Under the pieces are notes generated by a model. The model was not told the DNA's origin, searched no databases, and worked only from the letters and a program-made list of their open reading frames with translations. This document shows positions 17,598-27,162 of a stretch of DNA of 64,000 bases, one piece after another; the stretch's first letter is position 1; each line of letters begins with the position of its first letter. The translations under genes were made by a program, and so were the position numbers. The stretch comes from UBA4722 sp044221135 (lineage in GTDB: Bacteria > Pseudomonadota > Gammaproteobacteria > DSM-16500): assembly GCA_044221135.1 (NCBI GenBank), contig JBGAPT010000002.1, forward strand, positions 62,001 through 126,000. Reading direction: 5' to 3'.

Positions 17598-19835
17598 ATG
17601 GCTACAAATACTATTGAACATATTCCATTAAGCGAATTTACAGAAAAAGCATACCTGGATTACTCCATGTATGTGATTTTAGATCGTGCATTACCTCATA
17701 TTGGCGATGGCTTGAAGCCAGTGCAACGGCGTATTGTGTATGCTATGTCAGAGCTTGGCTTAAAAGCGACAGCAAAATTTAAAAAATCGGCACGTACAGT
17801 GGGTGATGTATTAGGTAAATTTCATCCGCATGGCGAAGTCGCTTGCTATGAAGCCATGGTACTCATGGCGCAGTCTTTTTCTTATCGTTATCCTTTAGTA
17901 GAAGGGCAGGGTAACTGGGGATCGCCCGATGATCCAAAATCATTTGCTGCCATGCGTTATACTGAATCGCGTTTATCGCCTTATGCAGAAGCATTGTTGG
18001 CTGAAGTCAGTGAAGGCACAGTGGATTGGCTGCCTAATTTTGATGGCACACTACAAGAACCCTCTCTTTTACCTGCGCGTTTACCTAATTTATTATTAAA
18101 TGGCACAACGGGTATTGCTGTGGGCATGGCCACAGATATTCCACCGCATAATCTAAAAGAAGTAGTGAATGCTTTGCTCCATTTACTGGATCATCCTGCT
18201 GCCACCTTAAAAGAAATCATGGAACATATTCATGCGCCTGATTTTCCGACGGAGGGAGAAATCATTACTCCGCGAAAAGAGATTGAAGAAATCTACCGTA
18301 CGGGCAATGGCTCATTGCGTATGCGAGCTGTTTATACCGTAGAAGAAGATGGAATTATCATTACTGCGTTACCACACCAAGTCTCTGGTGCAAAAATTTT
18401 AACGCAAATTGCAGAACAGATGCAAAATAAAAAACTGCCTTTGGTTGCAGATTTACGTGATGAATCGGATCATGAAAATCCAACACGTTTAGTGATTATA
18501 CCCCGTTCGAATCGGGTCGATGTAGAAATTCTGATGGCGCATCTATTTGCAACCACAGAATTGGAACGCAGTTATCGTATTAATTTAAATATGATTGGCT
18601 TAAATGGTAAACCACAAGTAAAAGGGTTGCTTGCGATTTTAATAGAATGGCTTGAATACCGACTCACTACAGTCAAAAGACGTTTACAATACCGTCTGGA
18701 TATTGTGAAAGAACGTTTGCATATTTTAGCAGGCTTGCTCATTGCTTATCTCAATCTGGATGAAATTATTCATATTATCCGGCATGAAGACGAACCTAAA
18801 GCAGTGCTCATGAAACGCTTTAAATTAACGGATATTCAAGCAGAAGCTATTTTAGAAATTAAATTGCGTCACTTGGCACGTTTAGAAGAATCACAAATCC
18901 AAAATGAACAAAAAAAATTAGCTGCAGAGCAAGATGAAATTGAACAATTACTTTCTTCTACGCCACGGTTGAAAAAATTAATACGCAAAGAATTACAAGC
19001 GGATAGTGAAAAATTTGGTGATCAGCGTCGCTCGCCATTGGTAACACGCAAAGAAGCGCAAGCAATAAGTGAATCAGAAATTCTGCCTACAGAACCTGTG
19101 ACTGTCATCATTTCCAACATGGGCTGGGTGCGCGCAGCGAAAGGGCATGATATTGATCCAACGAGTTTAAGCTATAAATCAGGCGATTCTTTTCTCGCAA
19201 TGGCCAAAGGGCGCAGCAATCAATTAGCTGTATTTTTGGATTCCACGGGTCGTGTGTATTCGTTACCTTCGCACACATTGCCTTCTGCACGCGGCCAAGG
19301 CGAGCCACTCACTGGCCGCTTAAATCCAACGGCAAATGCACAATTTATGGGTGTCATGTTAGGCGATGAAGATCAAAAATATATTTTGGCATCCGATGCA
19401 GGTTATGGCTTTACTGCAAAATTAACCGATCTTTATGGGAAAAATCGTGCTGGAAAATCAGCATTGAGTTTGCCGAATGGCTCAAAAGCGTTGCAACCGC
19501 GATTAATCATGAATAAAGACACTGATTTTATTGCTGCCGTAACCAACACAGGACATTTGCTCATTTTTCCTTTAATAGAATTACCGGATTTAATGAAAGG
19601 TAAAGGTAATAAAATTCTAGCCATTCCGAGCAAACGTGTTTTAACACGAGAAGAATTTGTAGCAGATCTAGTCGTATTGTCTGAAAACCAGCTATTGGTC
19701 ATTCTATCTGGGAAAAAGCAATTAAAATTGAAAATGAAAGAGTGGCAACATTATCTTGGTGAACGCGGCCGACGAGGCAATAAATTACCTCGTGCATTTC
19801 AAAAGGTGGATGGGCTAGGCATTGAAGATGGCTAA
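17598..19835 (+). CDS. parC: DNA topoisomerase IV subunit A
   Basis: Breakage-reunion subunit, 745 aa from the ATG at 17598, 2 nt after the parE stop. An upstream ATG at 17556 would overlap parE and is not used by the family. The catalytic Tyr is Y121 in AAMRYTESRLS. LNGTTGIAVGMATDIPPHN and a C-terminal beta-pinwheel region (about 495-745) are present. In the quinolone-determining region, HPHGEVACYEAM carries Val81 where E. coli has Ser80, while the acidic residue equivalent to Glu84 is kept. Ser80 contributes to fluoroquinolone binding, so reduced sensitivity of this enzyme is plausible. Confidence 0.97.
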   Translation: MATNTIEHIPLSEFTEKAYLDYSMYVILDRALPHIGDGLKPVQRRIVYAMSELGLKATAKFKKSARTVGDVLGKFHPHGEVACYEAMVLMAQSFSYRYPLVEGQGNWGSPDDPKSFAAMRYTESRLSPYAEALLAEVSEGTVDWLPNFDGTLQEPSLLPARLPNLLLNGTTGIAVGMATDIPPHNLKEVVNALLHLLDHPAATLKEIMEHIHAPDFPTEGEIITPRKEIEEIYRTGNGSLRMRAVYTVEEDGIIITALPHQVSGAKILTQIAEQMQNKKLPLVADLRDESDHENPTRLVIIPRSNRVDVEILMAHLFATTELERSYRINLNMIGLNGKPQVKGLLAILIEWLEYRLTTVKRRLQYRLDIVKERLHILAGLLIAYLNLDEIIHIIRHEDEPKAVLMKRFKLTDIQAEAILEIKLRHLARLEESQIQNEQKKLAAEQDEIEQLLSSTPRLKKLIRKELQADSEKFGDQRRSPLVTRKEAQAISESEILPTEPVTVIISNMGWVRAAKGHDIDPTSLSYKSGDSFLAMAKGRSNQLAVFLDSTGRVYSLPSHTLPSARGQGEPLTGRLNPTANAQFMGVMLGDEDQKYILASDAGYGFTAKLTDLYGKNRAGKSALSLPNGSKALQPRLIMNKDTDFIAAVTNTGHLLIFPLIELPDLMKGKGNKILAIPSKRVLTREEFVADLVVLSENQLLVILSGKKQLKLKMKEWQHYLGERGRRGNKLPRAFQKVDGLGIEDG

Positions 19836-19896
19836 TAATTTTGAGCTTAATCGGGCACGACTAAGTCAGTGGTATACGTGCTAAATAAATATAATG

Positions 19897-20973
19897 CTAA
19901 CGCAACATTTCCAACGCCATCGTTTCAGCAACTTCATAGGTTGAGTGGTTTTCTGCATAAGAGCGAGCAAATATTGTCGTGAGGGTATGGTATATATTAC
20001 TGACTTGTGCACGCGCCTTAGCAGGATCAGCATGATCATACATCGCAGCAGCATAAATAAGGCCACCGGAATTGATCACAAAGTCAGGCGCATAGAGAAT
20101 GCCATGCTCATGTAACAATACGCTATAGTGTTGATGAGCTAGCTGATTATTAGCGGAGCCTGCAACAATAGAAACTCGAAGGCGCTTAATGGTATCCAAA
20201 TTAAGTATTGAGCCTAGAGCGCAGGGAGCAAATACATCCGCTGCAACATCATAAATATCATTAGGAGAACAAAGCGCTGCACCCAATTCAGTGGCACAAC
20301 GCTCTAGCATAGGTCGGTTTATATCGCAAAGAGTAAGACGCGCACCTAATGCACTTAATTCTTTTGCCAATGCATAACCTGCATGACCTACACCTTGAAT
20401 TGCAACGTGTATTCCTTCCAAATTATCTTTTCCTAATTTCACTTTAACAGCAGCTTCAATCCCTCGACGTACACCCAATGCCGTATAAGGTGATGGATCA
20501 CCACTATCATCAGCAGTTGTAAAACAAGTGACATAAGAAGTATGGGCCGCGATGATGTTCATGTCTGCAGTACTCGTACCGCTATCGACTGCTGTAATAT
20601 AACGTCCGTTTAAGTCTTGTATAAAGCCTGCAAAAACTTCCATATACATTTTACGATCTTTGATGTCATGAGAAGGTAACAGCAACACTGCTTTCGCACC
20701 ACCATGAGGCAGATTGCTAATCGCAGCTTTCAAACTCATCATATAAGCCAATCGAAGCGCATCTTCAAATGCATCATCTGTTGTAGCATAGTGCACCAAA
20801 CGACAACCACCAATGGCTGGACCACGTTTTACATTATGGATAGCAACGATGGCTTTCAGGCCAGTGGCGTGATCAAATTTGATATGCACTTCGCCAAATT
20901 TAAGAAATTCTGCATAACGGAATAAGCGGTCAAGGGCTGTGTGGTGATGATCTGGTTGAGTTTCCTTGTGCAT
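19897..20973 (-). CDS. Leucine dehydrogenase (Glu/Leu/Phe/Val dehydrogenase family)
   Basis: Probably reversible NAD-dependent deamination of branched-chain amino acids to 2-oxo acids. 358 aa, the length of leucine/phenylalanine dehydrogenases rather than glutamate dehydrogenase (about 450). GPAIGGCRL, then the substrate- and catalysis-linked lysines K82 (MSLKAA) and K94 (LPHGGAKAVL), AVDSGTS, and the dinucleotide loop IQGVGHAGYALAKEL. NSGGLIYAA near the C-terminus is also typical. Convergent with parC. Substrate preference among Leu, Val and Phe is not certain. Confidence 0.87.
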   Translation of the reverse strand: MHKETQPDHHHTALDRLFRYAEFLKFGEVHIKFDHATGLKAIVAIHNVKRGPAIGGCRLVHYATTDDAFEDALRLAYMMSLKAAISNLPHGGAKAVLLLPSHDIKDRKMYMEVFAGFIQDLNGRYITAVDSGTSTADMNIIAAHTSYVTCFTTADDSGDPSPYTALGVRRGIEAAVKVKLGKDNLEGIHVAIQGVGHAGYALAKELSALGARLTLCDINRPMLERCATELGAALCSPNDIYDVAADVFAPCALGSILNLDTIKRLRVSIVAGSANNQLAHQHYSVLLHEHGILYAPDFVINSGGLIYAAAMYDHADPAKARAQVSNIYHTLTTIFARSYAENHSTYEVAETMALEMLR

Positions 20974-20995
20974 GCTAATTCCTTTTTTTGATAGT

Positions 20996-21179
20996 CTAGA
21001 GCTCTTCAGATAATTATTTTGGATTATAGCATCTCATCTGACCATCATCTCAAGCCTTATTTTTTCAAAAAAATGCTCGAAATACAGCAAGTATTCCTGT
21101 GCTTTTTTTGAAAAAATAAAGCTCGATCTGATGGCCATCTGAGCGTTATAATCCAAAATAATTATCTGAAAAGCTCTAG
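20996..21179. repeat. Long imperfect palindrome 1 (about 184 bp)
   Basis: Two arms of about 90 bp, near 80% matching by eye, flank the 5-base centre of AATAC-AGCAA-GTATT (21081-21095). The outer arms share CTAGAGCT and TTCAGATAATTATTTTGG. A TTTTTTCAAAAAA tract and TGCTC lie just outside the centre. It fills part of the 436-nt gap between the leucine dehydrogenase gene and atpC. Similar elements occur at 48418-48600 and 60891-61049. As RNA it would fold into one very long hairpin. Confidence 0.9.
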
Positions 21180-21229
21180 CATAATTTGTGATGGAAAAAG
21201 AAACTGCTATGTCATTCTCGCATCCCACT

Positions 21230-21261
21230 GTGTCATTCCCGCGAAGGCGAGAACCCATCAT
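21230..21261 (+). repeat. GTGTCATTCCCGCGAAGGCG repeat, copy 1
   Basis: GTGTCATTCCCGCGAAGGCG then AGAACCCATCAT. The inner TCCCGC/GCGGGA-type core can fold back. The same unit occurs at 29774-29805 and inverted at 21341-21369. It is a REP-like dispersed element. Together with palindrome 1 it occupies the 20974-21409 gap, which holds no gene. Confidence 0.7.
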
Positions 21262-21340
21262 AGCATATCTCAAAATCTGCATTATTTCCTGGTGATTTAA
21301 ATTTTATTGTATTGCTTTATCGTTTGGAGATATTTGCTAG

Positions 21341-21369
21341 ATAGGTTCCCGCCTTCGCGGGAATGACAC
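21341..21369 (-). repeat. GTGTCATTCCCGCGAAGGCG repeat, copy 2 (inverted)
   Basis: Reverse complement of the unit at 21230, with the inner core TTCCCGCCTTCGCGGGAA fully self-complementary around its loop. It lies about 40 nt downstream of the atpC stop, so on the minus strand this hairpin could end or protect the atp transcript. There is no T-tract. Confidence 0.7.
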
Positions 21370-21409
21370 GGTGAAAAACACGGACTACAGCAAGTGTTGA
21401 AAATTACAT

Positions 21410-21844
21410 TTACTTTAAATGTTTTTTCATCCGCTGCACTGCGCGTATTTGTGCAATTGCCTCAGCTAATTCCGCAGTTGCTTTAGTAAAATCAATCTCG
21501 GAGGATTTGGTTGCAAGCGCTTGCTCTGCTTGTGCTTTTGCTTCCAATGCTGCTGCCTCATCAATATCATCCGCACGTACAACTGTATCAGCCAATACGG
21601 TAACAACAAAAGGCTGCACTTCTAGCAGACCCCCTTTAACATAAAAAACCTCTTCTTTTTTGGTAGTAGGTGAAATAACACGAATATTACCAGGCTTCAA
21701 AGCAGTCACTAAAGGCGAATGCCCCGGTGCAATGCCTAACTCACCCATTTCGCCGGTTGCAAAAACCATCTCTGCTTCGCCAGAAAAAATAGCTTCTTCA
21801 GCACTGACTATATCTAGACGTAATGTCACTCGCGTACCTGTCAT
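21410..21844 (-). CDS. atpC: ATP synthase F1 epsilon subunit
   Basis: Central-stalk subunit that couples and inhibits F1. 144 aa, two-domain: N-terminal beta sandwich with LDIVSAEEAIFSGEAE and GELGIAPGHSPLVTALKPG, then a C-terminal helical hairpin rich in Ala and Glu. Last gene of the operon, 48 nt after atpD. Confidence 0.96.
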   Translation of the reverse strand: MTGTRVTLRLDIVSAEEAIFSGEAEMVFATGEMGELGIAPGHSPLVTALKPGNIRVISPTTKKEEVFYVKGGLLEVQPFVVTVLADTVVRADDIDEAAALEAKAQAEQALATKSSEIDFTKATAELAEAIAQIRAVQRMKKHLK

Positions 21845-21891
21845 ATCAAATAATGCCTAATGAATTCATGTTCATAGAAAAATAATTAACC

Positions 21892-23283
21892 CTATTTTAC
21901 AGTCTTCGCTTTTTCTATTGCTTCATCAATGGTGCCCACCATGTAAAAAGCTTGTTCTGGCAAGTGATCGTAAGCACCTTCCACAATACCTTTAAATGCA
22001 CGAATGGTTTCTTTAATAGGAACGTAACGACCAGGCACGCCTGTAAAGACTTCTGCAACAAAAAACGGTTGTGACAAGAAGCGTTGCACTTTACGTGCGC
22101 GCATCACTGTCAAACGATCGTCTTCAGATAATTCATCCATACCCAAAATAGCAATAATGTCTTTTAGTTCTTTGTAACGCTGTAATGTTCTTTGTACAGC
22201 CAATGCCACATCATAATGCTCTTGACCTACAATGAATGGATCTAACTGACGACTCGTGGAATCCAATGGATCAATTGCAGGATAAATACCGATTTCTGCA
22301 ATTTGTCTGGATAATACAACTGTTGCATCCAAATGTGCAAAAGTCGTCGCAGGAGATGGATCTGTTAAATCATCTGCAGGCACATAAACAGCTTGTACAG
22401 AGGTGATGGATCCTGTCTTGGTTGATGTAATACGCTCTTGTAACATACCCATTTCTTCTGCCAAGGTAGGTTGATAGCCCACAGCGGATGGAATACGGCC
22501 TAATAATGCAGACACTTCCACACCGGCCAAGGTATAACGAAAAATATTATCAATGAAAAGCAACACATCACGGCCTTCATCTCTAAAACTTTCTGCAACT
22601 GTCAAACCAGTCAATGCAACCCGCAGACGATTACCGGGTGGTTCATTCATTTGACCATACACTAAGGATACTTTGTCCAATACTTTGGATTCTTTCATTT
22701 CCAGGTAAAAATCATTGCCTTCACGTGTTCTTTCACCCACACCTGCAAACACAGAAAATCCGCTGTGTTCAATCGCAATATTACGAATCAGCTCTAGCAT
22801 ATTGACCGTTTTACCAACGCCTGCACCGCCAAATAAACCGACTTTGCCCCCTTTAGCAAAGGGACAAACAAGATCTATCACTTTGATACCGGTTTCAAGT
22901 AATTCATCAGACGCAGCTTGTTCTGCAAACAAAGGGGCAGGGCGATGAATAGGTAAACGCTTTTTGGTTGTAATAGGACCCACTTCATCGATAGGATCTC
23001 CCAAAACATCCATAATGCGTCCCAAGGTCTCTTGACCCACAGGAACCATGATCGGCTCACCCGTGTTCGTCACCTTAAGACCGCGACGCAAACCATCTGT
23101 TGTTCCCATTGCAATAGTGCGCACGACTCCATCACCTAATTGTTGCTGCACTTCCAAAACCAAATTTTTTTCTTCGACTCTCAGTGCGTTAAAAATTTTA
23201 GGAACAGCATCACGTGAAAATTCTACATCGACAACAGCGCCAATGATTTCTATAACTTTGCCTGTGTTTGTACCTATGCTCAT
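21892..23283 (-). CDS. atpD: ATP synthase F1 beta subunit
   Basis: Catalytic subunit for ATP synthesis from ADP and phosphate. 463 aa. The Walker A loop GGAGVGKT is at 152-159, followed by GVGERTREGNDFY with the catalytic Glu, Walker B in LLFIDNIFRYT, and the signature PAIDPLDSTSR. AYLFD-like variation is absent; the sequence is highly conserved. A perfect 17-bp hairpin lies between it and atpG. Confidence 0.98.
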   Translation of the reverse strand: MSIGTNTGKVIEIIGAVVDVEFSRDAVPKIFNALRVEEKNLVLEVQQQLGDGVVRTIAMGTTDGLRRGLKVTNTGEPIMVPVGQETLGRIMDVLGDPIDEVGPITTKKRLPIHRPAPLFAEQAASDELLETGIKVIDLVCPFAKGGKVGLFGGAGVGKTVNMLELIRNIAIEHSGFSVFAGVGERTREGNDFYLEMKESKVLDKVSLVYGQMNEPPGNRLRVALTGLTVAESFRDEGRDVLLFIDNIFRYTLAGVEVSALLGRIPSAVGYQPTLAEEMGMLQERITSTKTGSITSVQAVYVPADDLTDPSPATTFAHLDATVVLSRQIAEIGIYPAIDPLDSTSRQLDPFIVGQEHYDVALAVQRTLQRYKELKDIIAILGMDELSEDDRLTVMRARKVQRFLSQPFFVAEVFTGVPGRYVPIKETIRAFKGIVEGAYDHLPEQAFYMVGTIDEAIEKAKTVK

Positions 23284-23331
23284 TTAGGTTACCTCTATAT
23301 GTCTATTTTTTTCAATTATGCTACTGTCATT

Positions 23332-23371
23332 TAGGGTCTGTTGACAATTCTACTATTGTCAACAGACCCTA
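23332..23371. repeat. Perfect 17-bp inverted repeat between atpG and atpD
   Basis: TAGGGTCTGTTGACAAT (23332-23348) and its exact reverse complement (23355-23371) are separated by 6 nt. The unit is bounded by TA on both sides. It could be an intercistronic hairpin setting atpD mRNA stability, or a relic of two transposon ends. No T-tract follows, so it is not an obvious terminator, and the operon continues through it. Confidence 0.75.
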
Positions 23372-23390
23372 GCGTCATGATTTTATTTCC

Positions 23391-24254
23391 TTACACAACC
23401 GCTGCACCAGCAACAATTTCATTAAGCTCCCGTGTAATTGCCGCTTGCCGTGCTTTGTGATAAACCAATTGCAAATCATTAATTAAGTCAGCCGCATTAT
23501 CGGTTGCATTCTTCATTGCAACCATCCGCGCTGCTTGCTCGCATGCAATATTTTCAATCACGCCACGATACACTTGTGATTCAATATAACGACTCAATAA
23601 CGTATCGAGTAACTCTCTTGCATTATCAGGCTCATAAATATAATCCCAGTAATGCTGCAATTTTACATCCGTAGAAGGCACAATAGGCAGCACTTGTTGT
23701 ACGGTCGGCTCTTGCTTCATTGTGTTAACAAACTCATTTGAACATAAAAACACAGCATCAATCTGATTATCCATATAAGCCGTTAACATGACTTTCACAA
23801 TACCCACCAAATCCGTTAACTTGGGCGCATCACCTAAATGATCTGCATGACCCAATACTCTTCCGCCTACACGCTTGAAAAAATTTTCTCCTTTAGTGCC
23901 TACTAAACAAAGGCTGATTTCAGCACCTTTATCTTTCCATTTCTTAATCTGTTGCAGCGAGTGCTTTAATAAATTTGAATTGAGTCCGCCACATAAACCA
24001 CGATCCGTCGTCACTACAATAAACCCTACACGCTTAATTTCTCGCTCTTGCAAATAAGGATGACGATATTCAGGATGACCTTTTGCTAAATGGCCAATGA
24101 CTTGCAAAATTTTATCTGCATACGGTTTTGCACGGCGCATACGATCTTGTACTTTACGCATTTTACTCGCGGCTACCATCTCCATAGCGCGAGTGATTTT
24201 CTGCGTATTCTTGATGCTCCGAATTTTAGTGCGAACTTCTTTCGCTATAGCCAT
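23391..24254 (-). CDS. atpG: ATP synthase F1 gamma subunit
   Basis: Rotor shaft of F1. 287 aa. N-terminal KEVRTKIRSIKNTQKITRAM and MVAASKMRK, central TTDRGLCGGLN, and the C-terminal helix with AARMVAMKNATDNA and ELVYHKARQAAITRELNEI-type sequence are all in place. Located between atpA (12-nt gap) and atpD. Confidence 0.97.
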   Translation of the reverse strand: MAIAKEVRTKIRSIKNTQKITRAMEMVAASKMRKVQDRMRRAKPYADKILQVIGHLAKGHPEYRHPYLQEREIKRVGFIVVTTDRGLCGGLNSNLLKHSLQQIKKWKDKGAEISLCLVGTKGENFFKRVGGRVLGHADHLGDAPKLTDLVGIVKVMLTAYMDNQIDAVFLCSNEFVNTMKQEPTVQQVLPIVPSTDVKLQHYWDYIYEPDNARELLDTLLSRYIESQVYRGVIENIACEQAARMVAMKNATDNAADLINDLQLVYHKARQAAITRELNEIVAGAAVV

Positions 24255-24266
24255 AACGCACTGCCT

Positions 24267-25814
24267 TTATGCATAATTTGCTTTAAATGATGCAATAATC
24301 TTTTTCAAGGTATTAACAACTTCATCACTATAATCACCCGTTTCATTAATTTTACGCATGAAATCCTGATAATTACTGCGCGCAAATCCTAAAATGCCAT
24401 GTTCAAAATCAGCAATCCTGTTCAGTGGCAAATCATCTACATAACCTTCACTAGCTGCATTCAAGATAAGCGCCATTTCAGAAATAGAAAGTGGTTGATA
24501 TTGTTTTTGCTTCATCACTTCTGTAATACGTTGACCGCGCTCCAGCTGCTTACGTGTCGCCTCATCCAAATCAGATAAAAATTGTGAAAATGCCGCCAGT
24601 TCGCGATATTGTGCAAGTGCAATACGAATACCACCCACCAATTTTTTAATAATTTTGGTTTGTGCTGCACCACCCACGCGCGAAACTGACAAACCTGCGT
24701 TAATAGCAGGACGAATGCCTGAATTAAATAAATCTGTTTCTAAAAAGATTTGCCCATCTGTAATCGAAATAACGTTCGTCGAAACGAATGCAGAGACATC
24801 GCCTGCTTGCGTTTCAATAATAGGTAATGCCGTCAATGAACCGGTCTTGCCTTTGACTTTACCCTTCGTCATTTTCTCTACGTATTCAGCATTCACACGC
24901 GATGCACGTTCCAGCAAACGTGAATGTAAATAGAAAATATCGCCAGGATACGCTTCGCGACCTGGTGGACGACGCAATAATAAAGAAATCTGGCGGTAAG
25001 CCCATGCCTGTTTAGTTAAATCGTCATAAATAATCAGTGCATCTTCACCTTTATCGCGGAAGTATTCACCCATTGTGCAACCCGCATAGGGCGCAATATA
25101 TTGCAATGCAGCTGCTTCAGCAGCAGGTGCTGCAACAACAATGGTATACGCCATCGCATCATGTTCTTCTAACTTACGCACGACAGAGGCAATTGAAGAT
25201 GCTTTCTGCCCCATTGCTACATAAACACATTTCACGCCTGTACCGCGTTGATTGATGATCGTATCAATAGCAATAGCTGTTTTACCTGTTTGTCTGTCAC
25301 CAATAATGAGTTCGCGCTGACCACGGCCAATGGGTACCATGGAATCAATTGCTTTCAAGCCTGTTTGTAAAGGTTGAGAAACAGGCTGACGGAAAATAAC
25401 ACCTGGCGCCACTTTTTCAATAGCTGCCGTTTCTGTTGCATGAATAGCACCTTTGCCATCAATGGGATTTCCTAATGCATCCACCACTCGCCCTAACAAG
25501 GCTTCGCCTACAGGCACATCTAAAATACGTCCGGTACATTTTGCAGTTTGACCTTCTGATAGATGATCTGTTCTGCCTAATACGACAGCACCTACGTAAT
25601 CGCGTTCAAGATTAAGCGCCATAGCATAAGTATTTCCAGGGAGTTCAATCGTTTCACCCTGCATCACATCTGCTAAACCATAGATACGCACGATACCATC
25701 TTTAATACTGACAATCGTTCCTTCTGTTCGCACTTCCGCTTTGATATCAAACTGCGTAATACGCTCTTTGATTAATTCACTAATTTCTATTGGACTCAAT
25801 TGCGTTTGTTGCAT
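24267..25814 (-). CDS. atpA: ATP synthase F1 alpha subunit
   Basis: Non-catalytic nucleotide-binding subunit of F1. 515 aa. The Walker A loop GDRQTGKT is at 172-179, the ALIIYDDLTKQAWAYR region carries Walker B, and PGREAYPGDIFYLHSRLLERA and NAGLSVSRVGGAAQ follow. The N-terminal helix that binds delta (SPIEISELIKERI) is present. It follows atpH by 11 nt. Confidence 0.98.
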   Translation of the reverse strand: MQQTQLSPIEISELIKERITQFDIKAEVRTEGTIVSIKDGIVRIYGLADVMQGETIELPGNTYAMALNLERDYVGAVVLGRTDHLSEGQTAKCTGRILDVPVGEALLGRVVDALGNPIDGKGAIHATETAAIEKVAPGVIFRQPVSQPLQTGLKAIDSMVPIGRGQRELIIGDRQTGKTAIAIDTIINQRGTGVKCVYVAMGQKASSIASVVRKLEEHDAMAYTIVVAAPAAEAAALQYIAPYAGCTMGEYFRDKGEDALIIYDDLTKQAWAYRQISLLLRRPPGREAYPGDIFYLHSRLLERASRVNAEYVEKMTKGKVKGKTGSLTALPIIETQAGDVSAFVSTNVISITDGQIFLETDLFNSGIRPAINAGLSVSRVGGAAQTKIIKKLVGGIRIALAQYRELAAFSQFLSDLDEATRKQLERGQRITEVMKQKQYQPLSISEMALILNAASEGYVDDLPLNRIADFEHGILGFARSNYQDFMRKINETGDYSDEVVNTLKKIIASFKANYA

Positions 25815-25825
25815 AGTTCATTACC

Positions 25826-26347
25826 TTAAAGAGATTCGTATAATCGATTTAATTTGCCACGTACAGAACCATCCATAACCTTATCGCCGGCTTTGACAAT
25901 GATGCCGCCTAGCAATGTTGGATCGATGGTACAGTGCAACGAAACCTGTCGCTGCAACTGCTTCGTCAAGGTCGCCGCCAGTTTTTGTTGATATGGCTCA
26001 TCCAATGCAATGGCTGAAATCACTTGCACCGTCAACTTTTTTTCCTGCTCTGCACGATAGTCTGCAAATAAATCCGCAATATCAGGCAAAATGGCGAGTC
26101 TATTATTTTCTGCTAATAAACGTATAAAATTCCGTCTTTCCGTATCCAGTACGGTAGATAAAACATCACAAAATAAATCCGCTATTTTTTTTCTTGTCAC
26201 ACTTGGACTGGACAATAAAGCAAAAACGGCTTTTTCTTCAGCAAGCAAAGCAGCGCTTTTTAACATCCCATCCCACACAGGCAATGCATTGTTTTGCAAT
26301 GCATAATCAAATGCTGCTCTTGCATAAGGTCTTGCTAGGGTTGTCAT
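25826..26347 (-). CDS. atpH: ATP synthase F1 delta subunit
   Basis: Peripheral-stalk subunit linking F1 alpha to the b subunits. 173 aa from the ATG at 26347, giving MTTLARPYARAAFDYAL, the normal family start. An ATG at 26359 overlapping the atpF stop (TAATG) would add four residues and cannot be excluded. The C-terminal LLGGIIVKAGDKVMDGSVRGKL is the conserved OSCP/delta signature. Confidence 0.95.
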   Translation of the reverse strand: MTTLARPYARAAFDYALQNNALPVWDGMLKSAALLAEEKAVFALLSSPSVTRKKIADLFCDVLSTVLDTERRNFIRLLAENNRLAILPDIADLFADYRAEQEKKLTVQVISAIALDEPYQQKLAATLTKQLQRQVSLHCTIDPTLLGGIIVKAGDKVMDGSVRGKLNRLYESL

Positions 26348-26358
26348 GTCGCCTATCA

Positions 26359-26829
26359 TTATAGTTCAGCCACAAATTCATCGAGCAATGTTTTTTGCAA
26401 CGCAGGATCCAAATTATGTTTAATAATTTTTTCTGCACCTTGCACTGCAAGCTGTGATAATTGCTTGCGTAAGATTGCTTTTGCCTGATTCACTTCACGC
26501 CCAATTTCATCTTTTGCATGAGCAATTAAGCGATTGCCTTCTTCCCGCGCAGTCTCTTTAGCTTCTTCAAGAATTTGCGCGGAACGCTTATGCGCTGACT
26601 CAACTACCTGAGCAGCATCACGCTTAGCATCATGAATGATAGATATTGCTTTATGCTGGGCAGCATCAAGCTCACGCTTGCTGCGCTCAGCCGCCTCTAA
26701 ACCGGCCGCAATAGCTTTCTCACGTTCTTGCATCGCCTTGGTGATAGGCGGCCAAACATATTTCATGGTAAACCACACCAAAATCGCAAAAGTGATCAGC
26801 TGACCGATTAAAGTTGCATTAATCTCCAT
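26359..26829 (-). CDS. atpF: ATP synthase F0 b subunit
   Basis: Stator subunit. 156 aa. One N-terminal membrane helix (about 5-26, LIGQLITFAILVWFTMKYVWPPI) is followed by a long charged coiled coil with the usual Ala/Glu/Arg/Lys heptads. The WPPI motif after the helix is typical. It lies 15 nt after atpE. Confidence 0.96.
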   Translation of the reverse strand: MEINATLIGQLITFAILVWFTMKYVWPPITKAMQEREKAIAAGLEAAERSKRELDAAQHKAISIIHDAKRDAAQVVESAHKRSAQILEEAKETAREEGNRLIAHAKDEIGREVNQAKAILRKQLSQLAVQGAEKIIKHNLDPALQKTLLDEFVAEL

Positions 26830-26843
26830 TCTCTTTCCTCACA

Positions 26844-27140
26844 CTAACTAGCTTGCTTAGCCATTTCTATCACATAAGAAACAAAAGGACCATTCGTAAA
26901 AAATAGCAGCAGCCCCATGACGATAGAAATAACCGCAAATGCGTCGACCAATGCTGACATTATTAATACTCGCACCATCAACAAATTGGATAACTCTGGC
27001 TGACGAGCAACTCCTTCAACAAATTTTCCACCTAAAATTCCAAAACCAATTGCTGTCCCCAACGATGCAAGACCTATCAATAACCCTGCTGCAATAGCCT
27101 TAAAACTTTGTACTTGTGCCACTAAACTTGCGATTTCCAT
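26844..27140 (-). CDS. atpE: ATP synthase F0 c subunit
   Basis: Proton-carrying ring subunit with two membrane helices. 98 aa from the ATG at 27140, which has AGGAGG 4 nt upstream; an in-frame start at 27197 would lie inside atpB. It is longer than the 79-aa E. coli protein because of an N-terminal segment and a C-terminal extension. The loop GVARQPEL and the second-helix carboxylate in ALVDAFAVI (Asp) are present, so proton rather than sodium coupling is likely. Confidence 0.95.
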   Translation of the reverse strand: MEIASLVAQVQSFKAIAAGLLIGLASLGTAIGFGILGGKFVEGVARQPELSNLLMVRVLIMSALVDAFAVISIVMGLLLFFTNGPFVSYVIEMAKQAS

Positions 27141-27162
27141 TGAGCCTCCTAAAATAAAAAAA

